From NCBI GenBank assembly GCA_018434945.1, contig JAHDOI010000019.1:62001-126000 (forward strand): 64,000 nt of DNA, written 5' to 3'. The notes below the pieces were generated by a model that saw nothing but the letters and a program-made list of their open reading frames with translations, was not told the origin of the DNA and did not search any database. This stretch comes from Selenomonadales bacterium. GTDB lineage: Bacteria > Bacillota > Negativicutes > Sporomusales > UBA7701. Of this stretch, positions 43,833-52,351 are shown piece after piece (within the stretch, counting starts at the first letter, position 1; each line of letters starts with the position of its first letter). The position numbers were made by a program, and so were the translations under genes.

Positions 43833-43955
43833 GGAGCCGTTCAGAAGTGCCCAGATGCAAGGCGCACCGGAGGCTGTCACCGGAAGCGTACACGAACGTA
43901 CGCTGAGGATGGCAGCCGAGGAGCAACGCCGCAGATGAGGGCTTATCAACGGTCC
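43833..43955. repeat. dispersed palindromic repeat A, copy 4
   Basis: This is a compact copy. GGAGCCGTTCAGAAGTGCCC pairs imperfectly with GAGGGCTTATCAACGGTCCC. Inner stems are GGCTGTCA/TGGCAGCC and AGCGTAC/GTACGCT. It ends 5 bases before the stop of the minus-strand enoyl-CoA hydratase. Confidence 0.85.
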
Positions 43956-43960
43956 CCCTG

Positions 43961-44743
43961 TTATTTGCCGACAAACACAGGTGGGCGTTTTTGCTGGAAG
44001 GCGAGTACCCCTTCCCGATGATCCTCTGTGGCGGCGCAGATGGTCTGGAGGTCGGCTTCGTATTCGAGGACGGCGTCGAGGTCGAGGTCGAGGCTGCGGC
44101 CGATGATTTTTTTCATGCAGCCGAGGGCGATGGGGGCCGCGGCGGCGAGGCGGGCGGCGAATTCGCCGGCGACGGCGGGAAGGGCTTCGGGGTCGGCGAG
44201 TTTGTTTACGATGCCGAGGCTGTGGGCGGTGTCGGCGTCGATGAGGTCGGCGGTGAACATGAGCTCTTTGGCTTTGTGGGGGCCGACGAGCCGCGGCAGG
44301 AGGTACATGCCGCCGCAGTCGGGGACGAGGCCGACTTTGGCGAAGCTCTGGGCGAAGCGGGCGGCGCGGGAGGCGATGACGATGTCGCAGGCGAGGGCGA
44401 GGTTGAAGCCGGCGCCGGCGGCGACGCCGTTGACCATGGCGATGACGGGTTTTTCGAGGCCGATGATGAGGGCGGCGAGCTGGCCGGTGTCTTTGATGAA
44501 GCGGCGGAAGGCGACTTTGTCGGCGATGGTGCTGAGGAAGGCGAGGTCGCCGCCGGCGCAGAAGGCTTTGCCGCTGCCGGTGAGGATGATGCAGCGGACG
44601 GCGGGATCGGCTTCGGCGGCGCGGAGGGCGGCGGTGAGAGTGTCGACAAGGTCGCGGTTGAGGGCGTTCAGTACTTCGGGCCTGTTTAGGGTGACGGTGG
44701 CGACGCCGCCTTCGACGGCGACGAGGACGGATTCGCTGGCCAT
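43961..44743 (-). CDS. enoyl-CoA hydratase/isomerase family protein
   Basis: The 260-residue crotonase-fold protein has TLNRPEVLNALNRDLVD and ILTGSGKAFCAGGDLAFL, with the first oxyanion-hole part AGGDLAFL. ANGVAAGAGFNLALACDIVI and FAKVGLVPDCGGMYLLPRLV follow, with an acidic residue expected near the DCGG. It likely hydrates or isomerises an enoyl-CoA. No other fatty-acid genes are adjacent, so its pathway is unknown. The gene is flanked by repeat A copies on both sides. Confidence 0.88.
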   Translation of the reverse strand: MASESVLVAVEGGVATVTLNRPEVLNALNRDLVDTLTAALRAAEADPAVRCIILTGSGKAFCAGGDLAFLSTIADKVAFRRFIKDTGQLAALIIGLEKPVIAMVNGVAAGAGFNLALACDIVIASRAARFAQSFAKVGLVPDCGGMYLLPRLVGPHKAKELMFTADLIDADTAHSLGIVNKLADPEALPAVAGEFAARLAAAAPIALGCMKKIIGRSLDLDLDAVLEYEADLQTICAATEDHREGVLAFQQKRPPVFVGK

Positions 44744-44821
44744 TGTTTTTGCCTCCTTTTATGTATGAGAGGGGCGTCTCCCCTCCCCTATCGTTCGTTC
44801 TCTCTTTATCTTTGTGATGCC

Positions 44822-44943
44822 GGGACCGTTCAGAAGGTCCCAGATGCTAGGCGGGCCGAGCATGCGCAGCGCCGCGTACTCGGATGTACGCAAGCAAGCA
44901 CGCGCAGGACCAACAACGCAGATGGGGCCTTATCAACGGTCCC
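44822..44943. repeat. dispersed palindromic repeat A, copy 5
   Basis: GGGACCGTTCAGAAGGTCCC pairs with GGGGCCTTATCAACGGTCCC. Both outer (GGGACCGTT/AACGGTCCC) and inner (AAGGTCCC/GGGGCCTT) arms differ from other copies yet still pair. It contains the stop codon and last codons of the M20 gene. Confidence 0.88.
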
Positions 44944-46228
44944 CACTTACCGCTTCATACATGGAGGCGAGGAATTCGGCGGCGTTTGGTATTACCTGCT
45001 CGTCAATATCGAAGGCGGCGTTGTGGTGGCCGCCGCCGAGGGGGGTGCCGAAGAGGGCGACTAGGGCCTGGCCGCCGCGGTTCTGGACGTGCTGCATGAG
45101 GAGGGTGATGTCTTCGGAGGCGTTGAAGGCGACGGAGGGGAGGATTTTTTTGACGCTGGGGAGGCCGGCGGCGACTTTTTCGGCGAGGGCGAGCAGAGCG
45201 GGAGAGTTTTCGGCGACGCCGGCGACGGCGGCGGGTTTGATTTCGACGCCGAGGCCGTACATTTGGGCGGCGCCGCGGATGATTTCGTGGGCTTTTTCGA
45301 CCATGTAGGCGTTTATTTCGTTGGTGACGCCGCGGGTTTCGAAGCGGAAGTAGGCTTTGTCGGGGATGACGTTCCAGGTGGTGCCGGCGGTGTGGTAGCC
45401 GACGTTGATGCGGCTAGCGCCTAGGCCGTGACGGGCGATGGCGTAGAGGTTGGTGATGGCGGCGCAGGAGCCGAGGAGGGCGTTGTTGCCTTGGTCGGGG
45501 CGGAGGGCGGCGTGGATGGGCCGGCCGGTGTAGGTGACTTCGAAGCGGGAGAGGGCCATGAAGCTGTGGACGTTGAGGCAGAGATGGCCGGTTTCTTTGG
45601 CGGCGATGCCGACGTGGCCGCTGAAGAGGTAGTCGAGGTCGTCGAGGTGGCCGCTGGCGGCGAGGGCGGCGCCGCCGCCGAGGTTTTCTTCGTTGGGCTG
45701 GAAGAGGATTTTGACGGTGCCGCGCAGGGCGGCGCGGTTGTCGGCGAAGTGTTTGGCGAGGAGGAGGCCGATGGCGGCGTGGGCGTCGTGGCCGCACATG
45801 TGGGCGCAGCCGGGGTTGACGGAGGCGAAGCCTTCGCGGACGGGCCGGTGGGCGGGGTCGGTGGTTTCGGAGGTTTCGTTGGCGTCGATGTCGAAGCGGA
45901 AGCCGACGGTGGGGCCGGGCTGGTCGCCCCTGAGGATGGCGACGACGCCGGTGTGGCCTTCGGCGGCGGGGGCGAGGTATTTTTCGCCGGCGCCGGCTGC
46001 GACGGCCTGGGCGTAGGCGGCGGCGAGCTGGTCGGTGTCGGGGGGCATGAAGTGTTTGTCGGCGGGGATGATGTCGCGGCCCATTTTTATTTCGTAGCCC
46101 CAGGCGGCAAGTTTTTCGGCGATGAAGGCGGTGGCGAAGAGTTCGAGCCAGGCGGGCTGGGGGCAGCGGTGGAGGGCGCGGCGCCACTCGATGGCGGCGG
46201 CCTGGTTGGCGGCGATGGAGTCGGTCAT
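44933..46228 (-). CDS. M20-family amidohydrolase/aminoacylase
   Basis: The 431-residue protein has metal-site segments CAHMCGHDAHAAIGLLLAKH and FQPNEENLGGGAALAASGHL, plus GTPLGGGHHNAAFDIDE near the end. It resembles amidohydrolases that deacylate N-acyl amino acids or aminobenzoyl-glutamate. The exact substrate is unknown. The last codons (SGDR) and TGA lie in repeat A. The promoter region faces the Mrp-type gene, which ends at a terminator upstream. Confidence 0.88.
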   Translation of the reverse strand: MTDSIAANQAAAIEWRRALHRCPQPAWLELFATAFIAEKLAAWGYEIKMGRDIIPADKHFMPPDTDQLAAAYAQAVAAGAGEKYLAPAAEGHTGVVAILRGDQPGPTVGFRFDIDANETSETTDPAHRPVREGFASVNPGCAHMCGHDAHAAIGLLLAKHFADNRAALRGTVKILFQPNEENLGGGAALAASGHLDDLDYLFSGHVGIAAKETGHLCLNVHSFMALSRFEVTYTGRPIHAALRPDQGNNALLGSCAAITNLYAIARHGLGASRINVGYHTAGTTWNVIPDKAYFRFETRGVTNEINAYMVEKAHEIIRGAAQMYGLGVEIKPAAVAGVAENSPALLALAEKVAAGLPSVKKILPSVAFNASEDITLLMQHVQNRGGQALVALFGTPLGGGHHNAAFDIDEQVIPNAAEFLASMYEAVSGDR

Positions 46229-46317
46229 GAGGACACGTCCTTTCGGGTGGTGTGGTAAGCCAGTTTTTAATTGTTGTTTGTATATTTGTCCGCCGGAAGG
46301 GAAAAACCTGCCCGCTA

Positions 46318-46352
46318 ATGAGAAAAAGCCCCCGATGTTTATCGGGAGCCTT
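46318..46352 (-). terminator. terminator of the Mrp-type operon
   Basis: On the minus strand GGCTCCCGAT pairs with ATCGGGGGCT around AAACA, followed by TTTTTCT. Confidence 0.75.
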
Positions 46353-46446
46353 CGCGGTGTTGTTGCTGCGCCGGGGCCGCACAGGTTACCGGACGCCGGA
46401 CCGGTCGGAGGTTCGGCACCTCCTTATGGCGGCAGAGATAATTATC

Positions 46447-47655
46447 TCACCGGCCGTGATGGCATTGGTGGCCCGGTTCGTCGTGGCTGCAGGGGTTGCC
46501 GCCCGTAAGCAGCGTTCCCTGGAGGAAGCTTGCCGCGATGTCCCGCGGTGAGCCGCCCTGTACGCCGCATATCACTTTGATTCCTTTTTGCCGGAAGATG
46601 TCTTGCGCTTTTTCGCCCATGCCGCCGGCCAGGACGGTGTCGACGCCCTGTTCCGCGAGCCATGCGGGTATTACGCCGGGTTCGTGGGGAGGCGGGACGC
46701 GTTTGGTTATTTCGCCGATTTCCCCGTCGGCGATGCTGACGAGGGCGAATTCCTCGCAGTGGCCGAAATGGCTGCACAGTTTCCCGCCGGCGAGAGGGAT
46801 GCCGATTTTCCTCGCCGCTTTTTCGCCGTTTATTTCGTTTTCCAGGTTTGCCGTGATGCGCTGGACGATTTCCTCCAGGCTGCTCTTGGCCGGACTGCTT
46901 TCTTTGACTATGCCGCAGCCCTGGTCGCCGGCCTCGACGACGCTGGGGTCGATCGGAATTTTGCCTAGGAAGGGAATGCCCCACTGTGCAGCGGTTTTTT
47001 CGCCGCCGCCGCTTTTGAAGATGTCGTGCCTTTCGCCGCAGGAGGGGCAGATGAAGCCGCTCATGTTCTCGATTATGCCCATTATCCTGATGTTGGTCTG
47101 TTTGCAGAAGTTGAGCGATTTTCTCACGTCGGCGAGGGCGATTTCCTGCGGCGTCGTTATGATGACGGCGCGGCATTCGGGGATCCTCTGGGCGATGGTG
47201 AGCGGTTCGTCGCCGGTCCCCGGCGGGCTGTCGATGATGAGGAAGTCCAGTTCGCCCCAGTCGACGTCGGCCAGGAGCTGGAGGATGACGCCCATTTTGA
47301 CGGGCCCGCGCCAGATTATCGGCTGGTCGGGGTTGTTCAGGAAGCCCTGGAAGGTGACGACGCGCAGGTTGTCGTTCACCTGAAAAGGCTGGATTTTGTC
47401 GTTGACGATGTTGAGCGGCATGCCTTTGAGGCCGAGCAGCCCGGCGACGCTCGGTCCGTGGATGTCGATGTCGAGCAGGCCGACCCGGTATCCGAGGTCG
47501 CTGAGGAACAGGGATACGTTGACCGCCGTCGTGCTTTTGCCGACCCCGCCCTTGCCGCTCATGAACATGAGGGTATTGCTGACGCCGCCGAGGAAGCGGC
47601 CGATCTTTTCGTCCTGGGCGATGTCTTTCGGATCCTGGTTAGCGCATGAAACCAT
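46447..47655 (-). CDS. Mrp/NBP35-type Fe-S carrier ATPase fused to a NifX/NifB-type cofactor-binding domain
   Basis: The protein has about 402 residues. Residues 30-270 form a Mrp-like ATPase with deviant Walker A MSGKGGVGKSTTAVN, DIDIHGPSVAGLLG and IDSPPGTGDEPLTI, plus a CPSCGERHDIF pair. The C-terminal 115 residues form a dinitrogenase Fe-Mo cofactor-like domain (GGKLCSHFGHCEEFALVSI, GVDTVLAGGMGEKAQDIF) ending in a His/Cys tail. It probably binds and passes Fe-S clusters. ATG at 47655 lies nine bases from GGGAGA, which is preferred to GTG 47664. The DUF5320 and DUF134 genes follow upstream, a common anaerobe cluster. Confidence 0.88.
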   Translation of the reverse strand: MVSCANQDPKDIAQDEKIGRFLGGVSNTLMFMSGKGGVGKSTTAVNVSLFLSDLGYRVGLLDIDIHGPSVAGLLGLKGMPLNIVNDKIQPFQVNDNLRVVTFQGFLNNPDQPIIWRGPVKMGVILQLLADVDWGELDFLIIDSPPGTGDEPLTIAQRIPECRAVIITTPQEIALADVRKSLNFCKQTNIRIMGIIENMSGFICPSCGERHDIFKSGGGEKTAAQWGIPFLGKIPIDPSVVEAGDQGCGIVKESSPAKSSLEEIVQRITANLENEINGEKAARKIGIPLAGGKLCSHFGHCEEFALVSIADGEIGEITKRVPPPHEPGVIPAWLAEQGVDTVLAGGMGEKAQDIFRQKGIKVICGVQGGSPRDIAASFLQGTLLTGGNPCSHDEPGHQCHHGR

Positions 47656-47687
47656 GTCTTCCACTCTCCCTATGTAATGATTGACGC

Positions 47688-47909
47688 TTATTCTTTACCG
47701 GCTTTTGTTTTTGCGGCTTCAGCCATCGCCCGGTACGCGGCCGCCTGGCTTTCCAGCCGCGCCGCCTGACTTTCAAGGGTCGCGGCGCAGGGCACGGGTT
47801 CGCCGAAGCGGGCCAGCCCGCTACCCATCGAAAGTCCTGCGCCAAGACCGCGCTGCCCCCGGCAGACCGTCCCGGGCCCCGCCGGTCCTGTTCCGTCTCC
47901 TCTAGGCAT
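47688..47909 (-). CDS. DUF5320-type Gly-rich small protein
   Basis: The 73-residue protein starts PRGDGTGPAGPGTVCRGQRG, the typical start of DUF5320 proteins, and ends in a charged helix (AARLESQAAAYRAMAEAAKT). Such proteins accompany Mrp/NifX-like Fe-S genes in anaerobes. It is 32 bases upstream of the Mrp-type gene on the same strand and shares an operator-like palindrome (47936-47947) directly before it. Confidence 0.75.
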   Translation of the reverse strand: MPRGDGTGPAGPGTVCRGQRGLGAGLSMGSGLARFGEPVPCAATLESQAARLESQAAAYRAMAEAAKTKAGKE

Positions 47910-47935
47910 GATAACATCCCCTTCTTTTTTGTTAT

Positions 47936-47947
47936 GAAATATATTTC
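47936..47947. promoter_or_regulatory. operator-like palindrome GAAATATATTTC
   Basis: This perfect 12-base palindrome lies about 27 bases upstream of the DUF5320-Mrp genes. The same palindrome is found upstream of the DUF134 regulator gene, within a shared TATGAAATATATTTC, so it is probably the binding site of that regulator. Confidence 0.6.
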
Positions 47948-47964
47948 AAAACACGGTTAAAAAA

Positions 47965-48399
47965 TTAGTCCTCGTCCCGCCGGACCTGCTGGGCCTGGCA
48001 GTTCGGGCAGTTCATATCGCGGCCCCGTTGTCCGGTGCCGTGAGGCACGGTCCACTTGTGGCCGCAGGCGTCGCAGACGAAGTGCCGCAGTCTGTCGCGG
48101 TTGGCGTGGTCGAGACGGAAGGTGCCGCCTTCGATCCTGAGCGCTTTTCCCTGCCACAGGACGGTGGCGATTTTCTGCCGCGCTTTGTTGACTATACGGT
48201 GCAGCGTCGGGCGGGAAACAGCCATGCTGTCGGCCGCTTCGCCCATGTCGAGCTGTGCGCAGTCGACAAGACGGATGGCTTCCATCTCCTCGAAGGTAAG
48301 CACGATCTCGTCAAGGTCCCTTAAGGGGACGCCGACAGGCTTGTAATGGTTGATCGGCGGCAACTGCTGGATTCTGCGCTCTTTATGCGGTCGTACCAT
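47965..48399 (-). CDS. DUF134-family DNA-binding regulator with zinc ribbon
   Basis: The 144-residue protein starts VRPHKERRIQQLPPINHYKP and has a helix-turn-helix (EEMEAIRLVDCAQLDMGEAA, SRPTLHRIVNKARQKIA), as in DUF134 proteins. It ends with two Cys pairs (CDACGHKW, CPNCQAQQ), the zinc or Fe-S ribbon. A palindrome in front of its own gene and in front of the neighbouring operon suggests autoregulation and control of the Mrp genes. Confidence 0.85.
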   Translation of the reverse strand: MVRPHKERRIQQLPPINHYKPVGVPLRDLDEIVLTFEEMEAIRLVDCAQLDMGEAADSMAVSRPTLHRIVNKARQKIATVLWQGKALRIEGGTFRLDHANRDRLRHFVCDACGHKWTVPHGTGQRGRDMNCPNCQAQQVRRDED

Positions 48400-48413
48400 G
48401 CGTCACCTTTTAT

Positions 48414-48425
48414 GAAATATATTTC
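48414..48425. promoter_or_regulatory. operator-like palindrome GAAATATATTTC
   Basis: This is identical to the site at 47936 and lies about 15 bases before the DUF134 start codon, where bound protein would block its own expression. Confidence 0.6.
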
Positions 48426-48506
48426 TAAAATAAATCTTACTCTTTTCGGCCGGCCGTGTCAATGCCGGCTAAGCAAGTTTTGCCGGCCATTTGTCCTGCG
48501 GCCGTG

Positions 48507-49796
48507 CTAGTTCCTGTCCTGTTTGTTGAGCATGATGTCGAGGATGATTTTGTCCATCTCGATCGTTCCCTGGTTGCCGATCCGGCAGAGGTTGTCGATC
48601 GAATGGACGGGACTTGTCTCGATTATGCCGTCGGTCGGTTTGATGCCGATGCCTCTCACGGCCAGCAGCGCCGATTGCGCCGCCGCGTTGGTGCAGGTGG
48701 CGACCTTGAGGGCGCAGCCCGGTTTGGCGCCGTCGCACAGCATGCCGGTCACATTCCCGAGCATGTTCTGGATGGCCATCTTGACTTCGGCGACGCCGCC
48801 GTCAAGCAGGAAGACGATGCCGCAGGCGGCGCCGGTGCCTGATACGACGGCACCGCAGAGCGCCGATAAGCGCCCGAATTTCGCTTTGATGAATATGGCG
48901 ATGAGGTGGCTAAGGGTGACGGCCCGCAGAATCTTCTCTTCCGACGATCCCAGTCTTTTCCCCACCGCCAGGACGGGCACCGTGGCCGATATCCCCTGGT
49001 TGCCGCTCCCGGAGTTGCTGACGACAGGCAAAGAGCAGCCGGCCATCCTGGCGTCGGCGGCCGCGGCGGTCAGGGCTGTGGCGTAATTTACGATATCGTC
49101 GCCGAGGATTTTCCGCCCGACGTTATCCTGGATCATCCTCCCCACCTGCAGCCCGTAAGGGTTTTGGAGGCCTTCGGCGGCGATGGCGCCGTTGAGGTCG
49201 ATGCTGTGCCGGATGATGTCGAGATCACGGAGATCGACGTCGTGGACGAAGGCCCAGATCGAGTCGATGCTGAGGAAGGCGGGCGCTCCCTCGCTATTTT
49301 CCGGTTCCGCGGCGGTGTCGTCGGCCCGGTTGATAACTTGCCCGTCGACTTCGACGCGGTCGATTCTCGTATGCTCGTCGGCGACAACGGCTTTGGCGCA
49401 CGATTCGGCGGTGCGGACGCCGACCTCGATATACAGTTTCTTATCCGATTCCGCCACTTTGACGTTGACGATTCCGCGTTTTATAAGCTCTTCGGCGGCT
49501 TTGATGTCTCCGTCGCCGATCCCGGACAGCACTTCGAGGTTCTTCGCGGCGTCGCCGGCGACGACACCAAGCGCGGCCGCCATGTCGACCCCGCAGTGCC
49601 CTGTGCCGGGGATGGTCACCGACATGGCGTTTTTCACGACGTTGCCGCTTACGAAGACATCGACGGCTACCACGTCGGTCCCGCGGACATGCTCGCGGGC
49701 GAGCGCCGCCGCGTAGGCCACGGCTATCGGTTCGGTGCAGCCGAGGGCGACCACCAGTTCACGCGAAAGCAGTTGCAAGAAATCCGAGTTGTTCAT
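48507..49796 (-). CDS. L-cysteine desulfidase family protein (UPF0597/CyuA-like)
   Basis: The 429-residue protein has VVALGCTEPIAVAYAAALAR at its start and KPGCALKVATCTNAAAQSAL later, the conserved Cys-bearing stretches of the UPF0597/YhaM family. NSGSGNQGISATVPVLAVG and SGTGAACGIVFLLDGG are also typical. Members split cysteine into pyruvate, sulfide and ammonia using a 4Fe-4S cluster. It lies between the DUF134 gene and a secreted protease. No cysteine transporter is nearby. Confidence 0.85.
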   Translation of the reverse strand: MNNSDFLQLLSRELVVALGCTEPIAVAYAAALAREHVRGTDVVAVDVFVSGNVVKNAMSVTIPGTGHCGVDMAAALGVVAGDAAKNLEVLSGIGDGDIKAAEELIKRGIVNVKVAESDKKLYIEVGVRTAESCAKAVVADEHTRIDRVEVDGQVINRADDTAAEPENSEGAPAFLSIDSIWAFVHDVDLRDLDIIRHSIDLNGAIAAEGLQNPYGLQVGRMIQDNVGRKILGDDIVNYATALTAAAADARMAGCSLPVVSNSGSGNQGISATVPVLAVGKRLGSSEEKILRAVTLSHLIAIFIKAKFGRLSALCGAVVSGTGAACGIVFLLDGGVAEVKMAIQNMLGNVTGMLCDGAKPGCALKVATCTNAAAQSALLAVRGIGIKPTDGIIETSPVHSIDNLCRIGNQGTIEMDKIILDIMLNKQDRN

Positions 49797-49927
49797 GTAG
49801 GCCCCCAGTTAACGATTTTTCCGTTGCGACGGCGACCGCCCAACGCGATGCCGCCATCCCTGATATAGTCTATCAGCAAACCGGCCGCCTGACCAGGAAT
49901 TTTCCGGCAACCCGCATGTTTCGCGCG

Positions 49928-50629
49928 TCAATAGCCGAGCAGCGGCTCGATGACCTGGTAATAGAACTGCGGCTGCGATAATTGCTCAAGCGATACCGGG
50001 GTGTCGAGCGACAGGGAAAATATGAGGCTCGCCGGCAGGGCGAAGTTGAGGTGCTGGCCGCTGTCGTTATAGAGGTTGATGACGCCGACGACTTTGCCGT
50101 CCATGTTCACCACCGGGCTGCCGCTCGAGCCGGGGCCGATGGGCGCGGTGACCTGGATTGTCCTGCCGACGGAAAGGTCCTGGAAGCCCGCCACGATGCC
50201 CTGCGACACGACGAAGCGGTAGCAGCAGGGGTTTCCCAGCACGGCAACGGTCTCCCCTTTCCGCGGCAGCTCGGCGGCAATTTCCAGGTGGGGTGTCGTT
50301 CCCACGGGTCTTTCGACCTTAAGTTTGATGAGGTCGAAGGCGGGGTTGACGCCTGTCGCCCGCGAAACCCAGTATTTGCTGCCGTCCGCGGTTTCCGCCG
50401 ATGCCCTGCAGGCGTTGTTGAGCACATGCCGGCTGGTCACCAGTTCGCCGTCGGGGTTGATGAAGAAGCCGCTGCCGGTCCTGAGCGGACAGCCGGCGCA
50501 ATCGAATGTCCTTATCAGCACAACGGCGGGTTCGATGCGCGCCACCAGGTCGGGCAAAGCTTCGGCCGATACGGTCCCTGCCGTCGCCGCCAGCGCCACC
50601 AGGAGCGCGATAATCCTGAACGTATGCAC
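49928..50629 (-). CDS. exported trypsin-like (S1C/HtrA-type) serine protease without PDZ
   Basis: The 233-residue protein has a signal peptide (HTFRIIALLVALAATAGTVSA) and a trypsin fold. The catalytic triad is visible: His in LVTSRHVLNNAC, Asp in NPAFDLIKLKV and Ser in GPGSSGSPVVNMDG. It lacks a PDZ domain. It probably degrades or trims proteins outside the cytoplasm. GTG at 50629 follows GGAGGAGGG and opens the signal peptide. The longer frame to 50710 is not favoured. Confidence 0.85.
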   Translation of the reverse strand: MHTFRIIALLVALAATAGTVSAEALPDLVARIEPAVVLIRTFDCAGCPLRTGSGFFINPDGELVTSRHVLNNACRASAETADGSKYWVSRATGVNPAFDLIKLKVERPVGTTPHLEIAAELPRKGETVAVLGNPCCYRFVVSQGIVAGFQDLSVGRTIQVTAPIGPGSSGSPVVNMDGKVVGVINLYNDSGQHLNFALPASLIFSLSLDTPVSLEQLSQPQFYYQVIEPLLGY

Positions 50630-50712
50630 CGCAGAGCCCTCCTCCACCAGAAATGATGTGTCGGTCGGACACCGGGGACAGAGTATGCGCGGCACCGCAG
50701 GGTACGCCATTT

Positions 50713-50730
50713 TATGAACTATGTTTCATA
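50713..50730. promoter_or_regulatory. imperfect palindrome related to the DUF134-type operator
   Basis: TATGAACTATGTTTCATA resembles TATGAAATATATTTCAAA at 47933 (14 of 18 bases). It sits between the CGGC-protein gene and the protease gene, about 85 bases before the protease start. Confidence 0.4.
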
Positions 50731-50788
50731 ATTTCCGCATAAAACGACGGCCGTGCCATTGATGCTAGTATCCTTCCCACCGCGTATT

Positions 50789-51235
50789 TTAGTCGTAGGC
50801 GAGACGGGTCCGCTCGTCGGCCAGCGCCGGTTTGATACGGTTTTGCCACTCCGGGGTGTTCCAGGTGCCGAGCGCTTCGTGGACGTTGTAGTATTTCTGG
50901 GGGATGGGGTGGGTGCCGACCACTACTTCCAGCCCGTACCTGCTGGTGATGAAGTCGCAGAAGTAGTCGATATGGGGGCAGGGCGGGTAGCCGACGACCA
51001 GACCGGTGGCGAGGTGGACAACCTGCGCGCCGTTCTTTTTCATCTCTTCGGGGGCGTATTCGATGTTGCCGCCGGGGCAGGCGCCGCAGCTGGTGAAGCC
51101 TACGAGCTCGACGTCTTTGCCCGCGTAGCGGGAGAAGGCGCCTTCGCGGTTCTGCAAGGACCGGAAACATTTGCCCCCGGCGCAGGATTTGTACCGGTCG
51201 CAGATCACGATGGCGACTTTGACGGTTTCTTTCAT
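50789..51235 (-). CDS. CGGC-domain protein
   Basis: The 148-residue protein has VAIVICDRYKSCAGGKCFRS and ELVGFTSCGACPGGNIEY, the Cys-rich pattern of CGGC-domain proteins, presumed metal binding. Other Cys and His residues (GYPPCPHIDYFCDF) add ligands. Function is unknown. GGAGAG precedes the ATG. Confidence 0.8.
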   Translation of the reverse strand: MKETVKVAIVICDRYKSCAGGKCFRSLQNREGAFSRYAGKDVELVGFTSCGACPGGNIEYAPEEMKKNGAQVVHLATGLVVGYPPCPHIDYFCDFITSRYGLEVVVGTHPIPQKYYNVHEALGTWNTPEWQNRIKPALADERTRLAYD

Positions 51236-51443
51236 CTCGATCTCTCCTTTTAATCCGGGTTTTCCATATTTATTATTTCTGACTGATTACACGGATTCCT
51301 GCCTGCCGGCGCCTTATTCCGGCGTTCCGGCCGCAATATTACGGCCGGTATGAGGATATCCGCGCGGCAGGAACTTTAATGTTGGGCAAAGAATAGTTGT
51401 CGATGTGTAACTAATAGCAGATTCGCTAAAGGAGGCTTTCAAG

Positions 51444-51983
51444 ATGAGTGATAATCTGAAGAATTCGAAGACGGCGGCTAACCTTATGACCGCCTTCGCC
51501 GGAGAGTCGATGGCCAGGAATAAGTATACATACTTCGCCGGCGTGGCGAAGAAAGAGGGTTACGAGGCGATCGCGGCGACGTTTCTGGAGACGGCCGACA
51601 ACGAGGCCGCCCACGCCAAAATCTGGTTCAATCTGCTGCAGGGCATCGGCGATACACGGGCCAACCTGAAGCAGGCGGCCGAGGGCGAGCACGAGGAATG
51701 GACATGCATGTATAAGGAGTTCGCCGAAACGGCGGAAGCGGAAGGGTTTACCGAAATCGCCGCTTTGTTCAGGCGGGTGGGCGCTATCGAGAAAGAGCAC
51801 GAGGAGCGCTACAAGGCTCTGCTGCGGAATGTGGAGAATTCGACCGTTTTCAGCCGAGAGACCAAGCAGGTCTGGCAATGCCGGGTATGCGGACACAGGT
51901 TCGAAAACCCGAACGCCCCCCTGGCGTGTCCGACCTGCAAGCATCCCCAGGCGTTTTTCGAGCTGGCGCGGACAAATTTCTAG
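51444..51983 (+). CDS. rbr: rubrerythrin
   Basis: The 179-residue protein has a diiron four-helix domain ([45 protein letters not shown]) followed by a rubredoxin domain ([21 protein letters not shown]). It reduces hydrogen peroxide in anaerobes using electrons from NAD(P)H-linked donors. A good ribosome site (AAAGGAGG) precedes it, and a strong terminator follows. Confidence 0.95.
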   Translation: MSDNLKNSKTAANLMTAFAGESMARNKYTYFAGVAKKEGYEAIAATFLETADNEAAHAKIWFNLLQGIGDTRANLKQAAEGEHEEWTCMYKEFAETAEAEGFTEIAALFRRVGAIEKEHEERYKALLRNVENSTVFSRETKQVWQCRVCGHRFENPNAPLACPTCKHPQAFFELARTNF

Positions 51984-52026
51984 GACCGTTCCGGCAAAAT
52001 TCCCCATAGACATTACTTCTGTTATG

Positions 52027-52063
52027 AAGCCAGGCGGCGGGATGTATCCCGCCGCCTGGCTTT
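52027..52063. terminator. intrinsic terminator after rubrerythrin
   Basis: AAGCCAGGCGGCGGGA pairs with TCCCGCCGCCTGGCTT, a 16-bp stem, followed by a short T stretch. Confidence 0.8.
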
Positions 52064-52149
52064 GCCGCTTTTACGGCCGATCAGCGGATGGCCTTGCCAA
52101 ACAAAAAAAGACCCGGATTGATTATATCCGCGCCTTGATGCGATATGTT

Positions 52150-52235
52150 TGGTGCCCGGGAAGGGACTCGAACCCCCACACCATCTCTGATAGCAGATTT
52201 TGAGTCTGCCGCGTCTGCCATTCCGCCACCCGGGC
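52150..52235 (-). tRNA. tRNA-Leu (anticodon CAA)
   Basis: The 86-base type II tRNA has acceptor GCCCGGG, an encoded CCA, and T-loop GGTTCGAGTCC. The anticodon loop CTCAAAA between GCAGA and TCTGC gives CAA. Confidence 0.93.
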
Positions 52236-52351
52236 ATGTTTATGTTTGTGTTATAATAGAAACGGCCGCTTTTTGAACAATAGTTATGATATCATCGCCG
52301 CAAGGCGTTGTCAAGTGCGACGGGCCGCGGCCCGGGCGCGGAGGTAGTCGT

